DNA of 64,000 nucleotides from Lachnospiraceae bacterium 3-1 (lineage in GTDB: Bacteria > Bacillota > Clostridia > Lachnospirales > Lachnospiraceae), in the NCBI GenBank assembly GCA_000403255.2, contig KE159572.1, forward strand, positions 81,001 to 145,000. Reading direction: 5' to 3'. Below the pieces are notes generated by a model. It was not told where the DNA came from, made no database searches, and was given only the letters and a program-made list of their open reading frames with translations. This document shows positions 43,682 through 54,839 of this stretch, piece after piece. The translations under genes and the position numbers were made by a program. Positions within the stretch are counted from its first letter, which is position 1; each line of letters starts with the position of its first letter.

Positions 43682-45001
43682 ATGATAAAAGTAGTGAAAT
43701 TTGGAGGAAGCTCCCTGGCAAGCGCCGGGCAGTTTTCAAAAGTAGGAAAAATCATCCGTGAAGATGAGAGCCGTAGGTATGTGGTTCCCAGCGCGCCAGG
43801 AAAACGCAATGCCAAGGATACAAAAGTAACAGATATGCTTTATCAGTGCTATGAGCTGGCAGAGGCAGAAGGAGATTTTATGCCTTTGCTGAGAAAGATT
43901 CGGGAGCGTTATGACGCGATTATCAATGGTCTGAACTTGAATTTTTCTTTGAATAAGGAATTTGAGGTAATTGCAGAGAATTTTAAAAAGAAGGCTGGAG
44001 CAGATTATGCAGCTTCCCGCGGAGAATATCTAAATGGAATTATAATGGCCAATTATCTGGAATTTGAGTTTATAGACGCTGCCGAGGTAATTGTCTTTCG
44101 CGAGGATGGAGAATTTGATGCGGACAAGACCAATGCTATTTTGGGCGAAAGGCTTAGGAATTGTGAACGTGCAGTAATTCCAGGATTTTATGGTGCAAAA
44201 GAGGATGGAACTGTGAAAACCTTTTCAAGAGGCGGTTCTGATATTACTGGTTCTATTGTGGCAAAGGCAGTACGGGCAGATATTTACGAGAATTGGACGG
44301 ATGTTTCGGGATTTTTGATTGCAGATCCCCGGATTATTGAAAAGCCAGAGGTGATTAAGGTGATTACTTACCGGGAGCTGCGGGAGTTGTCCTATATGGG
44401 AGCCACTGTACTCCATGAGGATGCAGTATTTCCAGTGCGCAAGGAAGGAATTCCCATCAATATCCGCAATACCAATGCCCCAGAGGATGAGGGAACATTG
44501 ATTGTGGAAAGCACCTGCCGTCAGCCAGACTACACCATTACTGGAATTGCTGGAAAAAAAGGCTTTGTAGCAGTCAATATAGAAAAGGATATGATGAATG
44601 CAGAGGTTGGATTTGGAAGAAAGGTCCTAGAAGCTTTTGAGGAACATGGGATTTCCTTTGAACATGTGCCCTCTGGGATAGATACTATGACGGTATTTGT
44701 GCATCAAGAGGAATTTGAAGGAAAAGAACAGCAGGTGTTGTCAGCAATTCACCGTCTTGCACAACCAGATAGCATTGATTTGGAAGGAAATCTGGCATTG
44801 ATTGCAGTGGTTGGCAGAGGTATGAAATCAACCAGAGGGACAGCCGGAAGAATTTTTTCTGCCCTTGCCCATGGGAATGTCAATGTGAAAATGATTGACC
44901 AGGGCTCCAGTGAGCTGAACATTATTATTGGTGTACAAAATAGTGATTTTGAAGATGCAATTCGAGCAATTTATGATATTTTTGTGGTAACACAGATTTA
45001 A
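43682..45001 (+). CDS. Aspartate kinase
   Basis: A 439-residue enzyme phosphorylating L-aspartate, the first step to lysine, threonine, methionine and diaminopimelate. It has the N-terminal VVKFGGSSLASAGQF, the catalytic region SRGGSDITGSIVAKA, and two C-terminal ACT domains (GKKGFVAVNIEKDMM; LIAVVGRGMKSTRGTAGRIF) that bind the end-product amino acid. I chose ATG 43682, 8 nt after AAGGAG; the longer frame upstream has no homology. The 123 bp before it are too short for a lysine riboswitch. Single gene, not in a diaminopimelate operon. Confidence 0.95.
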   Translation: MIKVVKFGGSSLASAGQFSKVGKIIREDESRRYVVPSAPGKRNAKDTKVTDMLYQCYELAEAEGDFMPLLRKIRERYDAIINGLNLNFSLNKEFEVIAENFKKKAGADYAASRGEYLNGIIMANYLEFEFIDAAEVIVFREDGEFDADKTNAILGERLRNCERAVIPGFYGAKEDGTVKTFSRGGSDITGSIVAKAVRADIYENWTDVSGFLIADPRIIEKPEVIKVITYRELRELSYMGATVLHEDAVFPVRKEGIPINIRNTNAPEDEGTLIVESTCRQPDYTITGIAGKKGFVAVNIEKDMMNAEVGFGRKVLEAFEEHGISFEHVPSGIDTMTVFVHQEEFEGKEQQVLSAIHRLAQPDSIDLEGNLALIAVVGRGMKSTRGTAGRIFSALAHGNVNVKMIDQGSSELNIIIGVQNSDFEDAIRAIYDIFVVTQI

Positions 45002-45087
45002 AGTATGTTAAAATAAGGGAAAAATAATGATGGAATAGGCAGTACAAAATGGTCAGTAATTACCGTATCGTGAAAGGAGTGCAGAGT

Positions 45088-47133
45088 ATGAGCAGAATAC
45101 AAAGATTTTCTATTGGAAAGCCAATCAATACAGAAGCAGTGGTGCAGAAAATTCCAAAAGAAAAGGGAGATTTTCGATATTTTACACGGATACAGGATGT
45201 GGAATTGAAATCAGATGAGAATTCTCAGGAGACTATGATACAGAAAGACTATTTACTTTACCGGATGGATGCCAAAGACCGGATTTATGGATTGGGAGAA
45301 AATGTTCGGGGAATCAACAAACGGGGCTGGATTTATGAGAGTAATTGTACAGATGACCCGAACCATACAGAAAATAAACGTTCTCTGTATGGCGCCCACA
45401 ATTTTTTTGTGGTGTCTGGAAAAGAAACCTTTGGCGTCTTTTTGGATTATCCAGGGAAGCTTGTTTTCGATATGGGGTATGAGCGGATGGATGAAATTCG
45501 GATTACTCCAAATGACTGGAACCTGGATTTGTATTTGATTGAAGGAGACAGTATCCCCCAGATTGTGAAGTCTTTTCGACAGTTGGTGGGAAGAAGCTAC
45601 ATACCGCCAAAATGGGCGTTTGGTTTTGGACAGAGTCGCTGGGGATATCAGAATGAAGGGGATATCCGGGCGGTAGTTAAGGGTTATCGGGAACATGGAA
45701 TTCCTTTGGATAGTGTATATCTTGATATTGATTATATGGAACGCTTTAAGGATTTCACCATAAATCAGGAGCGTTTTCCAGATTTTCCAAAGTTTGTGGA
45801 AGAGATGAAAAAAGAGCATATTCATCTGGTGCCTATCATTGATGCAGGGGTAAAAATAGAAGAAGGATATAAGGTATATGAGGAAGGGGTAGAGGAAGGA
45901 TATTTTTGTAAAGATCAGGAGGGAAAAGAATTTATCGGGGCGGTATGGCCTGGGAAGGTTCATTTTCCAGATGTGCTAAATCAAGAAGCAAGAAAGTGGT
46001 TTGGCATGAAATATGAAATTCTTCTAAAACAAGGAATTGAAGGGTTCTGGAATGATATGAATGAGCCGGCAATTTTCTATTCCGAGAAGAATTTGAATAA
46101 AGTAATGAAGGAAGTCAAGGCAATCAAAAATGACAACATGGATATGTGGGAGGTATTTGCATTTAAAGACCTGGTCAATGGGCTGGCAAATAATTCAGAG
46201 GATTATAAGAGCTTCTATCACAATATGGATGGAACAAAAATACGCCATGACAAGGTACACAACCTTTATGGATTTGGTATGACCAGAGCGGCAGGAGAAG
46301 CTTTTGAGGAATTGGAACCGGAAAAGAGAATTTTGATTTTTTCTCGGTCTTCTTATATTGGAATGCATCGTTATGGTGGAATTTGGATGGGGGATAACCA
46401 ATCCTGGTGGTCACATATTTTGTTAAATCTTAAGATGCTGCCCTCCTTAAATATGTGCGGATTTTTGTATACGGGAGCAGATCTTGGAGGATTTGGCGCA
46501 GACACTACAGAGGATTTGCTGTTGCGGTGGATGGCTCTTGGTATTTTTACACCGCTGATGCGCAATCATGCAGCTTTGGGAACCAGGGAGCAGGAGTGCT
46601 ATCAATTTACCCAAAAAGAAACCTTTCGTAACCTCATTGGAATTCGTTATGGTTTGATGCCGTATCTGTACAGTGAATATATGAAGGCAGCTTTGCGGGA
46701 TGAAATGCTTTTTTCGCCGTTGGCTTTTGTTTATCCAGAGGATGAACACGCGAAAGCGGTGGAGGATCAGCTTCTGTTAGGGGAAAGTATTATGATTGCT
46801 CCAGTCTATACGCAGAATGCTCTGGGAAGGTATGTATATCTGCCAGAGCCCATGAAGCTGGTACGGTTAAGGAGTATGGAAGAAATTGAGACAGAGGTGT
46901 TAGAGCAGGGACATTATTATATTGAAATTTCATTGGATGAAGTGGTATTTTTTATTCGTCCTGAGAAAATCGTACCATATACAGAGCCAGGGCAGTATAT
47001 GGAAGAGTGCCAGGAAAAACAGATAAAATTGCTGCATTTTGTGAGTACAACAGCAGAGTATGAATTATATCAGGATGATGGATATGGAAAGGATTATGAA
47101 AATCCAGCCCATATAAAAAAGCTGTACGTATAA
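45088..47133 (+). CDS. GH31 alpha-glucosidase
   Basis: A 681-residue cytoplasmic glycoside hydrolase of family 31 (no signal peptide). Blocks include [32 protein letters not shown], the nucleophile region [32 protein letters not shown] and the acid/base region [21 protein letters not shown]. It likely releases glucose from the ends of maltodextrins or related alpha-glucosides taken up by a transporter. AAAGGAG lies 8 nt before ATG 45088; an in-frame ATG 13 codons upstream is unlikely. The sensor kinase gene follows 34 bp later. Confidence 0.94.
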   Translation: MSRIQRFSIGKPINTEAVVQKIPKEKGDFRYFTRIQDVELKSDENSQETMIQKDYLLYRMDAKDRIYGLGENVRGINKRGWIYESNCTDDPNHTENKRSLYGAHNFFVVSGKETFGVFLDYPGKLVFDMGYERMDEIRITPNDWNLDLYLIEGDSIPQIVKSFRQLVGRSYIPPKWAFGFGQSRWGYQNEGDIRAVVKGYREHGIPLDSVYLDIDYMERFKDFTINQERFPDFPKFVEEMKKEHIHLVPIIDAGVKIEEGYKVYEEGVEEGYFCKDQEGKEFIGAVWPGKVHFPDVLNQEARKWFGMKYEILLKQGIEGFWNDMNEPAIFYSEKNLNKVMKEVKAIKNDNMDMWEVFAFKDLVNGLANNSEDYKSFYHNMDGTKIRHDKVHNLYGFGMTRAAGEAFEELEPEKRILIFSRSSYIGMHRYGGIWMGDNQSWWSHILLNLKMLPSLNMCGFLYTGADLGGFGADTTEDLLLRWMALGIFTPLMRNHAALGTREQECYQFTQKETFRNLIGIRYGLMPYLYSEYMKAALRDEMLFSPLAFVYPEDEHAKAVEDQLLLGESIMIAPVYTQNALGRYVYLPEPMKLVRLRSMEEIETEVLEQGHYYIEISLDEVVFFIRPEKIVPYTEPGQYMEECQEKQIKLLHFVSTTAEYELYQDDGYGKDYENPAHIKKLYV

Positions 47134-47167
47134 AAAGCAGCATGGAATATGGTGTGAGGAAAAAAAG

Positions 47168-49621
47168 ATGGAAAATGAAATGTTTGATGAAAATATAAGC
47201 ATGGGCTCTTTTCACAAAGAGACAGATGAGCTACGAAGCTTTAACGAGACGATGCTGCTTTTCCTGAAAGACCTTTATCTTTCCGTTATGATTGTAGAAG
47301 TGGATAAGAAAGAAGTATATCCGATTCATTTGTCGAAAGAAGGCAAGGCAGCTTTTACAGAAAGAGGCGAGATTGCCCTTGCCTGTATGGATATGATACA
47401 GCTTTACCACCCTGAGGAGCAGGAAGAAATGCGCAGAGAGATAACATTGGAGTGTCTGCAGTCTCAAATGGAACAGGGAAAAAAGAAATTGGTTTGGGAG
47501 TATCGGAGAAATATCCAAGGAGAGTATCGCTGGGTGAGCATTACCTGCTATTTTATGCCTGAATTTTCGAAAAGACGGAAAATGTTGATTGCCGTTCAGG
47601 ATATTCATGAACAGAAAAAACAGGAAAAGGAATATCAGGAATATTTAAAGAACCGTTTTAAAGGAAATATGGAAATTTTGCGGATGTCTTTAAATAATAC
47701 AAATATTTTTGAATATTTTTATTATCCCAAGGAGGGGAGAGTTGTTCTGCCAGAAAAAACAGCCAGCTATTACGGATGTCAGGAAGAGTACTGGGATGTA
47801 AAGCATGATTTTGCTGGAGATTTGGTGGACGCAGAGTATTATAATCTATTTTGCAGAGTTCATGAGCAAATTGAAAAGGGCGGAAAAAATGATTGCTTTT
47901 ACTACAGCTCCAAACAGGGTAAATTCTGGTGCAAATGCAGTATTTCCAGTGTGAATTTTGATGAGTGGGGACATACTGTATTTGCAGTAGGAATTATTGA
48001 GGATTTGACCAGGCAGCGAAAAGTTGAGCAGGAGAATGAACGGTATCAGTCCATTTACAAATTTACAGTGGATACAGAGTATGATGGAATTGGGATTATT
48101 GATGTGGAAAATCGAACGGTGGATGTAAAGATTGCAAAACATATCAATCCATTAAGACCGATAAACCAAGGAGAATTTCAAGAAATCAAATCAAGATTTA
48201 TTAATTATTTTATTTGTAAAGAGGATCAGGAGTTTTATCAGACAAAGGTGGAATTGGAGTCTGTTTTAGTGCAGCTAGAACGGACCAAGGAGCCAGTACA
48301 GTATTATTTTAGAGGGAAAGAAGAGTCTGGAAAGCGTCATAAGCAATGTACCATACGCTATTTTAATGAGGAGAAAACAAAATTATTTGTCTGTGTCCGT
48401 GATATTGAACATCAGGTTCAGGAGGAGGTACGGAATAAGGAAGAACTGGAGCGGGCGTTTGAATCGGCGGAGACGGCGAATCGTGCCAAAAGTGAATTTT
48501 TAAGTAAAATGAGCCATGACATTCGTACGCCAATGAATGCTATTGTGGGAATGGCAGCCATCGGAGAGGCTAACATTGAGGATAAGGAGCGGGTTGCTGA
48601 CTGCCTCAATAAGATCACCATAGCCAGCCATCATCTGACAGATTTGGTCAATGAGGTATTGGATATGAGCCGGATTGAAAGCGGAAAAATGAATTTGGCC
48701 CTTGAAGAATTTGATTTGAAGGAATTTTTGGAAGAGATTGTTGCCATTTCCCAGCCGAAAGCGGAGCAAAAGCATCAAAAGCTTACTATGGAGCTGGTGG
48801 AACTGAAACACCAAAAGGTTGTGGGAGATGATTTGAGCCTGCAAAAGGTATTTAACAATATTTTGGCAAATGCAGTAAAGTATACACAGGAAGGCGGCTG
48901 GGTGAAATTTGTTGTGGAGGAGCTCCCTTCGTTACACCAGAATTACGGCTATTATCGATTTACCATTGAGGATAATGGATATGGGATGACAGAAGAGTTC
49001 CAGAAGAAATTATTTCAACCCTTTGAACGTTCTGAGGATGTAAGAATTAAAAATACAGAAGGCACAGGACTGGGTATGCCTATTGCCTATAATCTGGTCC
49101 AGTTGATGCAGGGAGACATTCAAGTGGAAAGTGAACTGAATCAAGGCTCCAAATTTATCATTACTTTGTTTTTAGCATTGCAGAGTGAAGAACAACAAAG
49201 GCAGGAGGAAGCGGAGGAAGAGCAAGAAATTGTTTCCTTCCCAGGAAAAAGAGCGTTGCTGGTAGAAGATAATGAACTGAACATAGAAATTGCAATGGAA
49301 ATCCTTAAGATGTTTGAGTTAGAGGTAGCTCTTGCATATAATGGGAAAGAAGCAGTGGAATTATATAAGAGCCAGGAACCAGGATATTTTGATATTATTT
49401 TTATGGATATTCAGATGCCAGTGATGGATGGCTATACAGCAGCAAAAGCAATACGGGGCAGCGGTTGTGAAGATTCTGGTGATGTTCCAATTGTGGCAAT
49501 GACAGCAAATGCCTTTTCCGAGGATGTGCAAAAGGCAATCCACTCAGGAATGAATGACCATGTGGCAAAGCCCATTGACATCAAGCATTTTGTCAAAGTA
49601 TTAACGAAATGGCTGTCCTAG
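47168..49621 (+). CDS. Hybrid sensor histidine kinase with PAS-like domains and receiver
   Basis: An 817-residue soluble kinase. The first ~420 residues hold two or three PAS-like domains, the first with [17 protein letters not shown]. The kinase core has [18 protein letters not shown] (about residues 439-456), N-box [13 protein letters not shown]1 [10 protein letters not shown] and G2 [13 protein letters not shown]. The C-terminal receiver has VEDNELN, acceptor Asp in [15 protein letters not shown] and Lys in HVAKPIDI. No output domain, so it passes phosphate onward, like many Lachnospiraceae hybrid kinases. No membrane helix, so it senses a cytoplasmic signal. Confidence 0.92.
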   Translation: MENEMFDENISMGSFHKETDELRSFNETMLLFLKDLYLSVMIVEVDKKEVYPIHLSKEGKAAFTERGEIALACMDMIQLYHPEEQEEMRREITLECLQSQMEQGKKKLVWEYRRNIQGEYRWVSITCYFMPEFSKRRKMLIAVQDIHEQKKQEKEYQEYLKNRFKGNMEILRMSLNNTNIFEYFYYPKEGRVVLPEKTASYYGCQEEYWDVKHDFAGDLVDAEYYNLFCRVHEQIEKGGKNDCFYYSSKQGKFWCKCSISSVNFDEWGHTVFAVGIIEDLTRQRKVEQENERYQSIYKFTVDTEYDGIGIIDVENRTVDVKIAKHINPLRPINQGEFQEIKSRFINYFICKEDQEFYQTKVELESVLVQLERTKEPVQYYFRGKEESGKRHKQCTIRYFNEEKTKLFVCVRDIEHQVQEEVRNKEELERAFESAETANRAKSEFLSKMSHDIRTPMNAIVGMAAIGEANIEDKERVADCLNKITIASHHLTDLVNEVLDMSRIESGKMNLALEEFDLKEFLEEIVAISQPKAEQKHQKLTMELVELKHQKVVGDDLSLQKVFNNILANAVKYTQEGGWVKFVVEELPSLHQNYGYYRFTIEDNGYGMTEEFQKKLFQPFERSEDVRIKNTEGTGLGMPIAYNLVQLMQGDIQVESELNQGSKFIITLFLALQSEEQQRQEEAEEEQEIVSFPGKRALLVEDNELNIEIAMEILKMFELEVALAYNGKEAVELYKSQEPGYFDIIFMDIQMPVMDGYTAAKAIRGSGCEDSGDVPIVAMTANAFSEDVQKAIHSGMNDHVAKPIDIKHFVKVLTKWLS

Positions 49622-49705
49622 CGCATGTTTGAAATTGATTTCCATAGATAGTTGAAATCAATGATTCAGTCTGCGCCAGGTGGCGGAGCAGGAGTCTATA
49701 ATAAA

Positions 49706-51052
49706 ATGGCAGAGAAAAAGAAACATCCCAGGGAGGCGGAAACGGAAAAGCAGCCCAGACAGAAACGACAGAAAAGCCGGAAGCAGAAAGAAATAAAATG
49801 GGATAAGCTGGACAATACGGCACATTTGTTTCCTGTGATTGCCGGGGAAGGTATGAGCAATGTGTACCGGATTTCTGTTACTTTAAAAGAAGAGATTAAG
49901 CAGGAGCTTTTACAGGAAGCATTGGAGCGGGTATTGCCCTGGTTTGATGTGTTCCGGGTGCGTATGCGGTATGGAGTATTTTGGTATTATTTTGAGACAA
50001 ACCAAAAACCAGCGCCAGAGGTAAAAGAAGAGTACCGTTATCCCTGCCAGTATATTTCTCCAAACCGGAACCGGAATTATTTGTTTCGCATCAATTATTA
50101 CAGGAACAGAATTAACCTGGAAGTGTTCCATGTGCTGACAGATGGCATGGGCGGAATTACTTTTTTAAAGGAATTGACCTACCAGTATCTTCGGCTTGCA
50201 CATCCTAGTCTCCAGGAGAAAATGGGGGATGGTCTGTGTAGTGACACTTCCTTAAACAGGGAAGATAGTTATTTAAAAAATTATAAAAAGAGCCACAAAA
50301 AGGGATACAAGACAGAACGTGCCTATCTGGTCAAGGGAGAGAAGTTAAAACCCGTAGAGCTTGGGGTTATGCATGGCTTTATGCCCATCAAAGATTTAAA
50401 GAAGGTTTGCAACAAATATGGGGTTTCTATTAATGAATATCTGGTGGCGGCTTTTTTGTGGAGTATTTACCAAGAGTGCCTTCATGGAATGCCTAGCAAA
50501 CGCCCCATCAGCTCCTGTGTTCCAGTGAACCTGCGGCCCTATTTTGATTCCATTACCATGAAAAACTTCTTTGTGATTGTGTCAGCGGTATTTCACCCGA
50601 AGAAAGAAAGCTATACCTTTGAAGAGGTGGTGGAGATCATAGCTGAGAGCTTGCGCAGCCAGATCAACAGGGAGCATTTGGAAAATCTTTTTGCTTACAA
50701 TGTGTCCAATGAGAAAAACTTTATTCTGCGGGCAGTCCCACTTTTTATTAAAAATATTGCCATGCGTCATGTATACCACACCAGCGCCCTTGCCAATACC
50801 ACTACAGTAACAAATATAGGGAACATTCAGGTACGGGAAGAGTATCAGGAATATGTGGATGGATTTCGGGCATTTTTATCCATGTCAGAGGGGCAGAACA
50901 TTAAAGGGACGATTTGCTCTTATCGGGATACATTGGTATTTACCATCACCAGTAATTTAGCGGATGTGTCAGTGCAGCGTGGATTTTTCCGGCGGCTTTC
51001 TGAGGATGGGATACCAGTAAGAATAGAAACGAATGGAGTTTATGACGAATGA
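49706..51052 (+). CDS. Condensation/acyltransferase-fold protein (alcohol acetyltransferase-like)
   Basis: About 448 residues. The N-terminal ~20 residues are highly basic. The catalytic motif HxxxDG is present as FHVLTDGMGGITFL (about residue 150), followed by the second-half block VPVNLRPYFDSITMKNFFVI, the DFGWG-like area being less clear. The fold class includes CoA-dependent acyltransferases, wax-ester synthases and PapA-type enzymes. It overlaps the next gene by 4 bp (ATGA), so a membrane zinc-ribbon protein and an esterase are made with it. Together they may build or modify an acylated lipid or glycolipid. An upstream TTG at 49652 is an alternative start. Confidence 0.75.
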   Translation: MAEKKKHPREAETEKQPRQKRQKSRKQKEIKWDKLDNTAHLFPVIAGEGMSNVYRISVTLKEEIKQELLQEALERVLPWFDVFRVRMRYGVFWYYFETNQKPAPEVKEEYRYPCQYISPNRNRNYLFRINYYRNRINLEVFHVLTDGMGGITFLKELTYQYLRLAHPSLQEKMGDGLCSDTSLNREDSYLKNYKKSHKKGYKTERAYLVKGEKLKPVELGVMHGFMPIKDLKKVCNKYGVSINEYLVAAFLWSIYQECLHGMPSKRPISSCVPVNLRPYFDSITMKNFFVIVSAVFHPKKESYTFEEVVEIIAESLRSQINREHLENLFAYNVSNEKNFILRAVPLFIKNIAMRHVYHTSALANTTTVTNIGNIQVREEYQEYVDGFRAFLSMSEGQNIKGTICSYRDTLVFTITSNLADVSVQRGFFRRLSEDGIPVRIETNGVYDE

Positions 51053-51717
51053 AGGAATGTAAGAAATGCAGGGTGGAAATTTTAGACGATACCACAGTGT
51101 GCCCTTTGTGTAACAGTGTTCTGGAGATATCTGGTGAAAACCAGGAAAGTACGGGCTATCCTGACGTGAAGGCAACGGTACGTAAATTAAGCTTTATTGT
51201 CCGTTTGTATAGTTTTTTGGCGATTGTTTCAGAAGCAGCATTGATTACTGTAAATTATTTGAATTTTCATGGCGTCTGGTGGTCTGCCATTACTGGGATT
51301 TGTATTTTATATTTTTATATCACCCTGAAGTATTCTTTACAGAAGAACAAAGGATATCAAACTGTTATTGTGGTTCAGATTATTGGGGCGGTACTCCTTG
51401 TGATTGCGGCAGACAATATTTTAGGCTACCGTGGCTGGTCAGTGAATTATGTATTGCCAGGAGCAATTCTTCTTTTGAATGGCACCATTGGAACACTGAT
51501 GATTGTAAATGCATCCAATTGGCAGAGTTATATTCTGATGCAGATTCTTACAGCTTTTGTTTCGATTGTCTGTGTAATATTATGGAGATTTCAAATTATT
51601 ACAAGGCCGTTGTTATCTTTAGTGGCTTTGGCGGCTTCTCTGTGTATGCTTCTAGGCACGCTGATTTTCGGAGACCGAAAGGCAAAGGCAGAGTTAAAAC
51701 GTAGATTTCATGTATAA
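51049..51717 (+). CDS. Zinc-ribbon membrane protein (DUF6320-like)
   Basis: A 222-residue protein. An N-terminal zinc ribbon CKKCRVEILDDTTVCPLC (about residues 4-21) on the cytoplasmic side is followed by six membrane helices from about residue 50 to 210 and a short basic tail. Function unknown. It overlaps the acyltransferase gene by 4 bp and lies 29 bp before the esterase gene, so the three proteins probably act together at the membrane. Confidence 0.75.
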   Translation: MKECKKCRVEILDDTTVCPLCNSVLEISGENQESTGYPDVKATVRKLSFIVRLYSFLAIVSEAALITVNYLNFHGVWWSAITGICILYFYITLKYSLQKNKGYQTVIVVQIIGAVLLVIAADNILGYRGWSVNYVLPGAILLLNGTIGTLMIVNASNWQSYILMQILTAFVSIVCVILWRFQIITRPLLSLVALAASLCMLLGTLIFGDRKAKAELKRRFHV

Positions 51718-51746
51718 ATACAAAGTAACAGGAAGGAGGCAGCTTT

Positions 51747-52676
51747 ATGGAAGAAGTCAGCGCTATGGGCAGGGTGATCCGGGACATGATTGCTCATGTA
51801 ACAAATGATAATCTGATTGGAAGAAAAATAAAAACCGGGGAATTACGTAAAAAGCTGGTAGAACCCAAATGGCATTGCCCGGACTGCTTCTATATGGAAG
51901 AAATCGGATTGCCTCATTTTAAAATGGAATATTTAAGCAGCAAGGAATCTCCCAGGCAGGATTATGTGATTTTACAGCTTCATGGCGGCGGTTATATTGG
52001 CGCCATGCGCAATGCCTATCGGTCCTTTGCTGGGCTGTACTGTGAGGTTAGCAAAGGAATGAGTGTTTTAACGATAGATTACCGGGTGGCCCCAGAAGAT
52101 CCGTATCCGGCGGCTTTGGAGGATGCGGTAGCTGCTTTTGACTGGTTAAAGGATGCCGGATGGCACAGTAGGCAGATTATTGTGGCAGGAGATTCGGCAG
52201 GGGGCGGACTTGCATTGGCTTTATGCATGTATTTAAAGGATCATAACAGGCGGCTTCCAGGAGGTTTGATTTTAATGTCTCCTTGGGCAGATTTAACTGC
52301 CAGCGGCCCTTCCTATGAAGACAATTATGAAAGAGATCCTCTGTTTGGAAATACCAGAGACAGCCTGATTTATAACCGGGATTATGTTGGCTTTCATAAT
52401 CCAAAAGATCCCTATATTTCTCCTATGTTTGGAGATTATTGGGGATTTCCGCCTATGCTCCTTCAGGCAGGGTCGGTGGAAATGCTATTAAGTGATTCTG
52501 TAGGAGTGGCATATAAGGCAAAACAACAGGGCGTAAAGGTTCGGTTTCACATATACGAGGGAATGTTTCATGTATTTCAGATGGGAATGATGATGATGCC
52601 AGAGTCCAAGGAAGCCTGGCGGGAAATCGGCAGGTATTTTGAAGTGGTGACAGGAAAAGGCTTATATACGCATTAG
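51747..52676 (+). CDS. Alpha/beta hydrolase, hormone-sensitive-lipase (acetyl esterase) family
   Basis: A 309-residue cytoplasmic esterase. HSL-family motif LQLHGGGYIGAM (HGGG oxyanion hole, about residues 76-87), nucleophile elbow VAGDSAGGGLALAL (Ser near 149), then the acidic residue region LLQAGSVEMLLSDS and the His in EGMFHVFQM. It cleaves short acyl esters. AGGAGG is 8 nt before the ATG. Third gene of the acyltransferase cluster; it may remove acyl groups that the transferase adds, or use a related substrate. Confidence 0.88.
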   Translation: MEEVSAMGRVIRDMIAHVTNDNLIGRKIKTGELRKKLVEPKWHCPDCFYMEEIGLPHFKMEYLSSKESPRQDYVILQLHGGGYIGAMRNAYRSFAGLYCEVSKGMSVLTIDYRVAPEDPYPAALEDAVAAFDWLKDAGWHSRQIIVAGDSAGGGLALALCMYLKDHNRRLPGGLILMSPWADLTASGPSYEDNYERDPLFGNTRDSLIYNRDYVGFHNPKDPYISPMFGDYWGFPPMLLQAGSVEMLLSDSVGVAYKAKQQGVKVRFHIYEGMFHVFQMGMMMMPESKEAWREIGRYFEVVTGKGLYTH

Positions 52677-52732
52677 AAACCAAAAGACTTCTTCTGCATA
52701 ATCTAATAAGGATTGCAGTGAGGAGTTTTTTT

Positions 52733-53509
52733 ATGATTCATACGTTGATTCAGGTATTGTGTGGCACAGGATTTACATTTCTTATGACCACACTGGGAGC
52801 GACAGTTGTATTTTTCTTCCGGGGAACGATAGGAGATAAGCTTAACCGCGCCTTTTTAGGTTTTGCGTCTGGTGTTATGATGGCTGCGGCAGTCTGGTCC
52901 CTGCTGCTTCCATCCATAGAACAGAGTGGAGAGCTTGGAATGCTTGATTGGCTTCCGCCAGCAGTAGGCTTTGCAGTAGGGGGAATATTTTTGTACTTGG
53001 TGGATAAAATGCTGCCTTGGTTTCACGCGGACTATAAAGAAAAAAAGGCAGGGACGAAGCTTTTGGTTTTAGCAGTCACAGTTCATAATATTCCAGAAGG
53101 AATGGCAGTAGGCCTTGCATTTGTTCTTGTAGGTCAGCATCCAGGGAATCCGGTATATTTAGCCTCAGCCATAGGTCTTGCTGTAGGAATTGGTATTCAG
53201 AATTTTCCCGAAGGGGCAGCCATTTCCCTGCCAGTTCGTCAGTCTGGGAAAAGTGCTGGAAAGGCATTTTTAGCAGGATGTCTTTCTGGAGTTGTGGAAC
53301 CGCTGGCAGGTATTCTTGTATTTTTTACTGCTTCCGCAGCGGTTCCTTTGATGCCCTGGCTGCTTGCTTTTGCAGCAGGCGCTATGGTTTATGTGGTAGC
53401 CGATGAATTAATTCCCCAGGCTCAGCCGGATGAATCATCGAATGTGGGAACCATAGGAGTTATGCTTGGGTTCCTGCTCATGATGATCTTGGATGTAGCG
53501 TTGGGATAG
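52733..53509 (+). CDS. ZIP family metal transporter
   Basis: About 258 residues with eight membrane helices. The metal-binding motifs of ZIP carriers are present: VHNIPEGMAVGLAF in helix 4 and IGIQNFPEGAAISLP in helix 5, plus SGVVEPLAG and YVVADELIPQ. It should move zinc or other divalent metals into the cytoplasm. ATG at 52733 with AGGAG 7 nt upstream; a GTG at 52718 is less likely because it precedes that site. Only 8 bp separate it from the convergent phosphofructokinase gene. Confidence 0.92.
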   Translation: MIHTLIQVLCGTGFTFLMTTLGATVVFFFRGTIGDKLNRAFLGFASGVMMAAAVWSLLLPSIEQSGELGMLDWLPPAVGFAVGGIFLYLVDKMLPWFHADYKEKKAGTKLLVLAVTVHNIPEGMAVGLAFVLVGQHPGNPVYLASAIGLAVGIGIQNFPEGAAISLPVRQSGKSAGKAFLAGCLSGVVEPLAGILVFFTASAAVPLMPWLLAFAAGAMVYVVADELIPQAQPDESSNVGTIGVMLGFLLMMILDVALG

Positions 53510-53517
53510 CTCTTAGG

Positions 53518-54741
53518 CTACAATAGGTGAGACACTGGAAGATAACAAGGTATTCCCTGCGAAAAAGTAATTTCCGGTTCGCCCTGAATCAGTGGCTTTA
53601 GATAAGAAATCATCTCAGGAGTAACATCATTTCCCTGAGGGGTTATGAATTCAGGGGGAACGGATTTTACTTTATTGGCGATTTCACATACTGGGGAAGC
53701 TCCATAAGAAACTTGATAAGGTTCATTGCTCTCACGTTTGATGGTTACCATAAGACCCGTTTTTCCTTCAGCGGCAAGAGTAACGCCATGCTGTCCCTGG
53801 CAGAATGATTCTTCTAAGTCTGTGCGGGAAGCAATATGAGAGCTGCATCTTTGGAGAACGTTTAGTTCAATGGAGCGTACCTTTACATTCAGACGGTCTT
53901 GAATCAAATATTCCAGTGTTTTTCCAGCTCCGCTTAACTGGCTGTGGCCAAAATTATCTGTGGTTTTTCTGGAGGCGCTGATATAGTTTCCGTTTTTGTC
54001 ACGGATTCCTTCGGAAACGGCAATAATAACATTGTTGTATTTTTCCAAAAGGTTGCGAACATCTTTCAAAAAAACTTCTGTGTCAAAAGCTGCTTCTGGC
54101 AGGTAGATGAAATGAGGAGCGACAGAATATTCATTTCGTGCAAGTGCAGAAGCTGCGGTAAGCCATCCTGCGTCCCGGCCCATGATTTCTACAATGGTAA
54201 CGCTTTTTACATAGTAGATTACAGTATCATGATAAATTTCTAACAGGGAAGAGGCCACATATTTTGCTGCGGAGCCAAATCCTGGAGTATGGTCTGTGAT
54301 ACATAAATCGTTGTCAATGGTTTTGGGAATGCCAATGATGCGGACATTGCTTTGAATTTCAGCGGCATAAGCAGAAAGCTTGTCTACGGTATCCATGGAA
54401 TCATTTCCACCAATGTAGAAAAATGCGGCAATTTCCATTTTTTCAAAGAATTTGAAAATCTTTTCAAAAGCAGTAATGTCCTCTTTGGGATTGGGAAGTT
54501 TGTATCGGCAGGAGCCAAGGTACATGGCGGGACTTACCTTCAATTGTTCTAAGGTTTCCTTTGCTTGGAAGCGTTCTGTTAAATCCAGGAAGCGTTCTTC
54601 TAAAATGCCGATAATTCCATTGATGGAGCCATAAATATGGTCATATTCTTGGTGGTGTAGTACACCTTGAATAACTCCTGCAAGGCTGGCATTGATGGCA
54701 GCAGTAGGACCGCCGGACTGAGCAACAATACAATTTTTCAT
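53518..54741 (-). CDS. Pyrophosphate-type 6-phosphofructokinase
   Basis: A 407-residue glycolytic enzyme. The phosphoryl-donor site reads GGNDS (111-115), with Asp at the position that is Gly in ATP enzymes, and the following catalytic block is PKTIDND with Lys140 instead of Gly; both point to pyrophosphate as donor. Other blocks are AQSGGPTAAINAS, IMGRDAGWLTAASALA and SEGIRDKNG. A PPi enzyme makes glycolysis reversible and saves ATP, common in anaerobes. GGAG precedes the ATG. Confidence 0.92.
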   Translation of the reverse strand: MKNCIVAQSGGPTAAINASLAGVIQGVLHHQEYDHIYGSINGIIGILEERFLDLTERFQAKETLEQLKVSPAMYLGSCRYKLPNPKEDITAFEKIFKFFEKMEIAAFFYIGGNDSMDTVDKLSAYAAEIQSNVRIIGIPKTIDNDLCITDHTPGFGSAAKYVASSLLEIYHDTVIYYVKSVTIVEIMGRDAGWLTAASALARNEYSVAPHFIYLPEAAFDTEVFLKDVRNLLEKYNNVIIAVSEGIRDKNGNYISASRKTTDNFGHSQLSGAGKTLEYLIQDRLNVKVRSIELNVLQRCSSHIASRTDLEESFCQGQHGVTLAAEGKTGLMVTIKRESNEPYQVSYGASPVCEIANKVKSVPPEFITPQGNDVTPEMISYLKPLIQGEPEITFSQGIPCYLPVSHLL

Positions 54742-54839
54742 TTCAATTCTCCTTTTTTGATATCATTTCCATTATAATTCCATCCCATTCTATAATAGAT
54801 TTACGGAAATGGCAAATACAAGTTGCAAAATGAAATATC

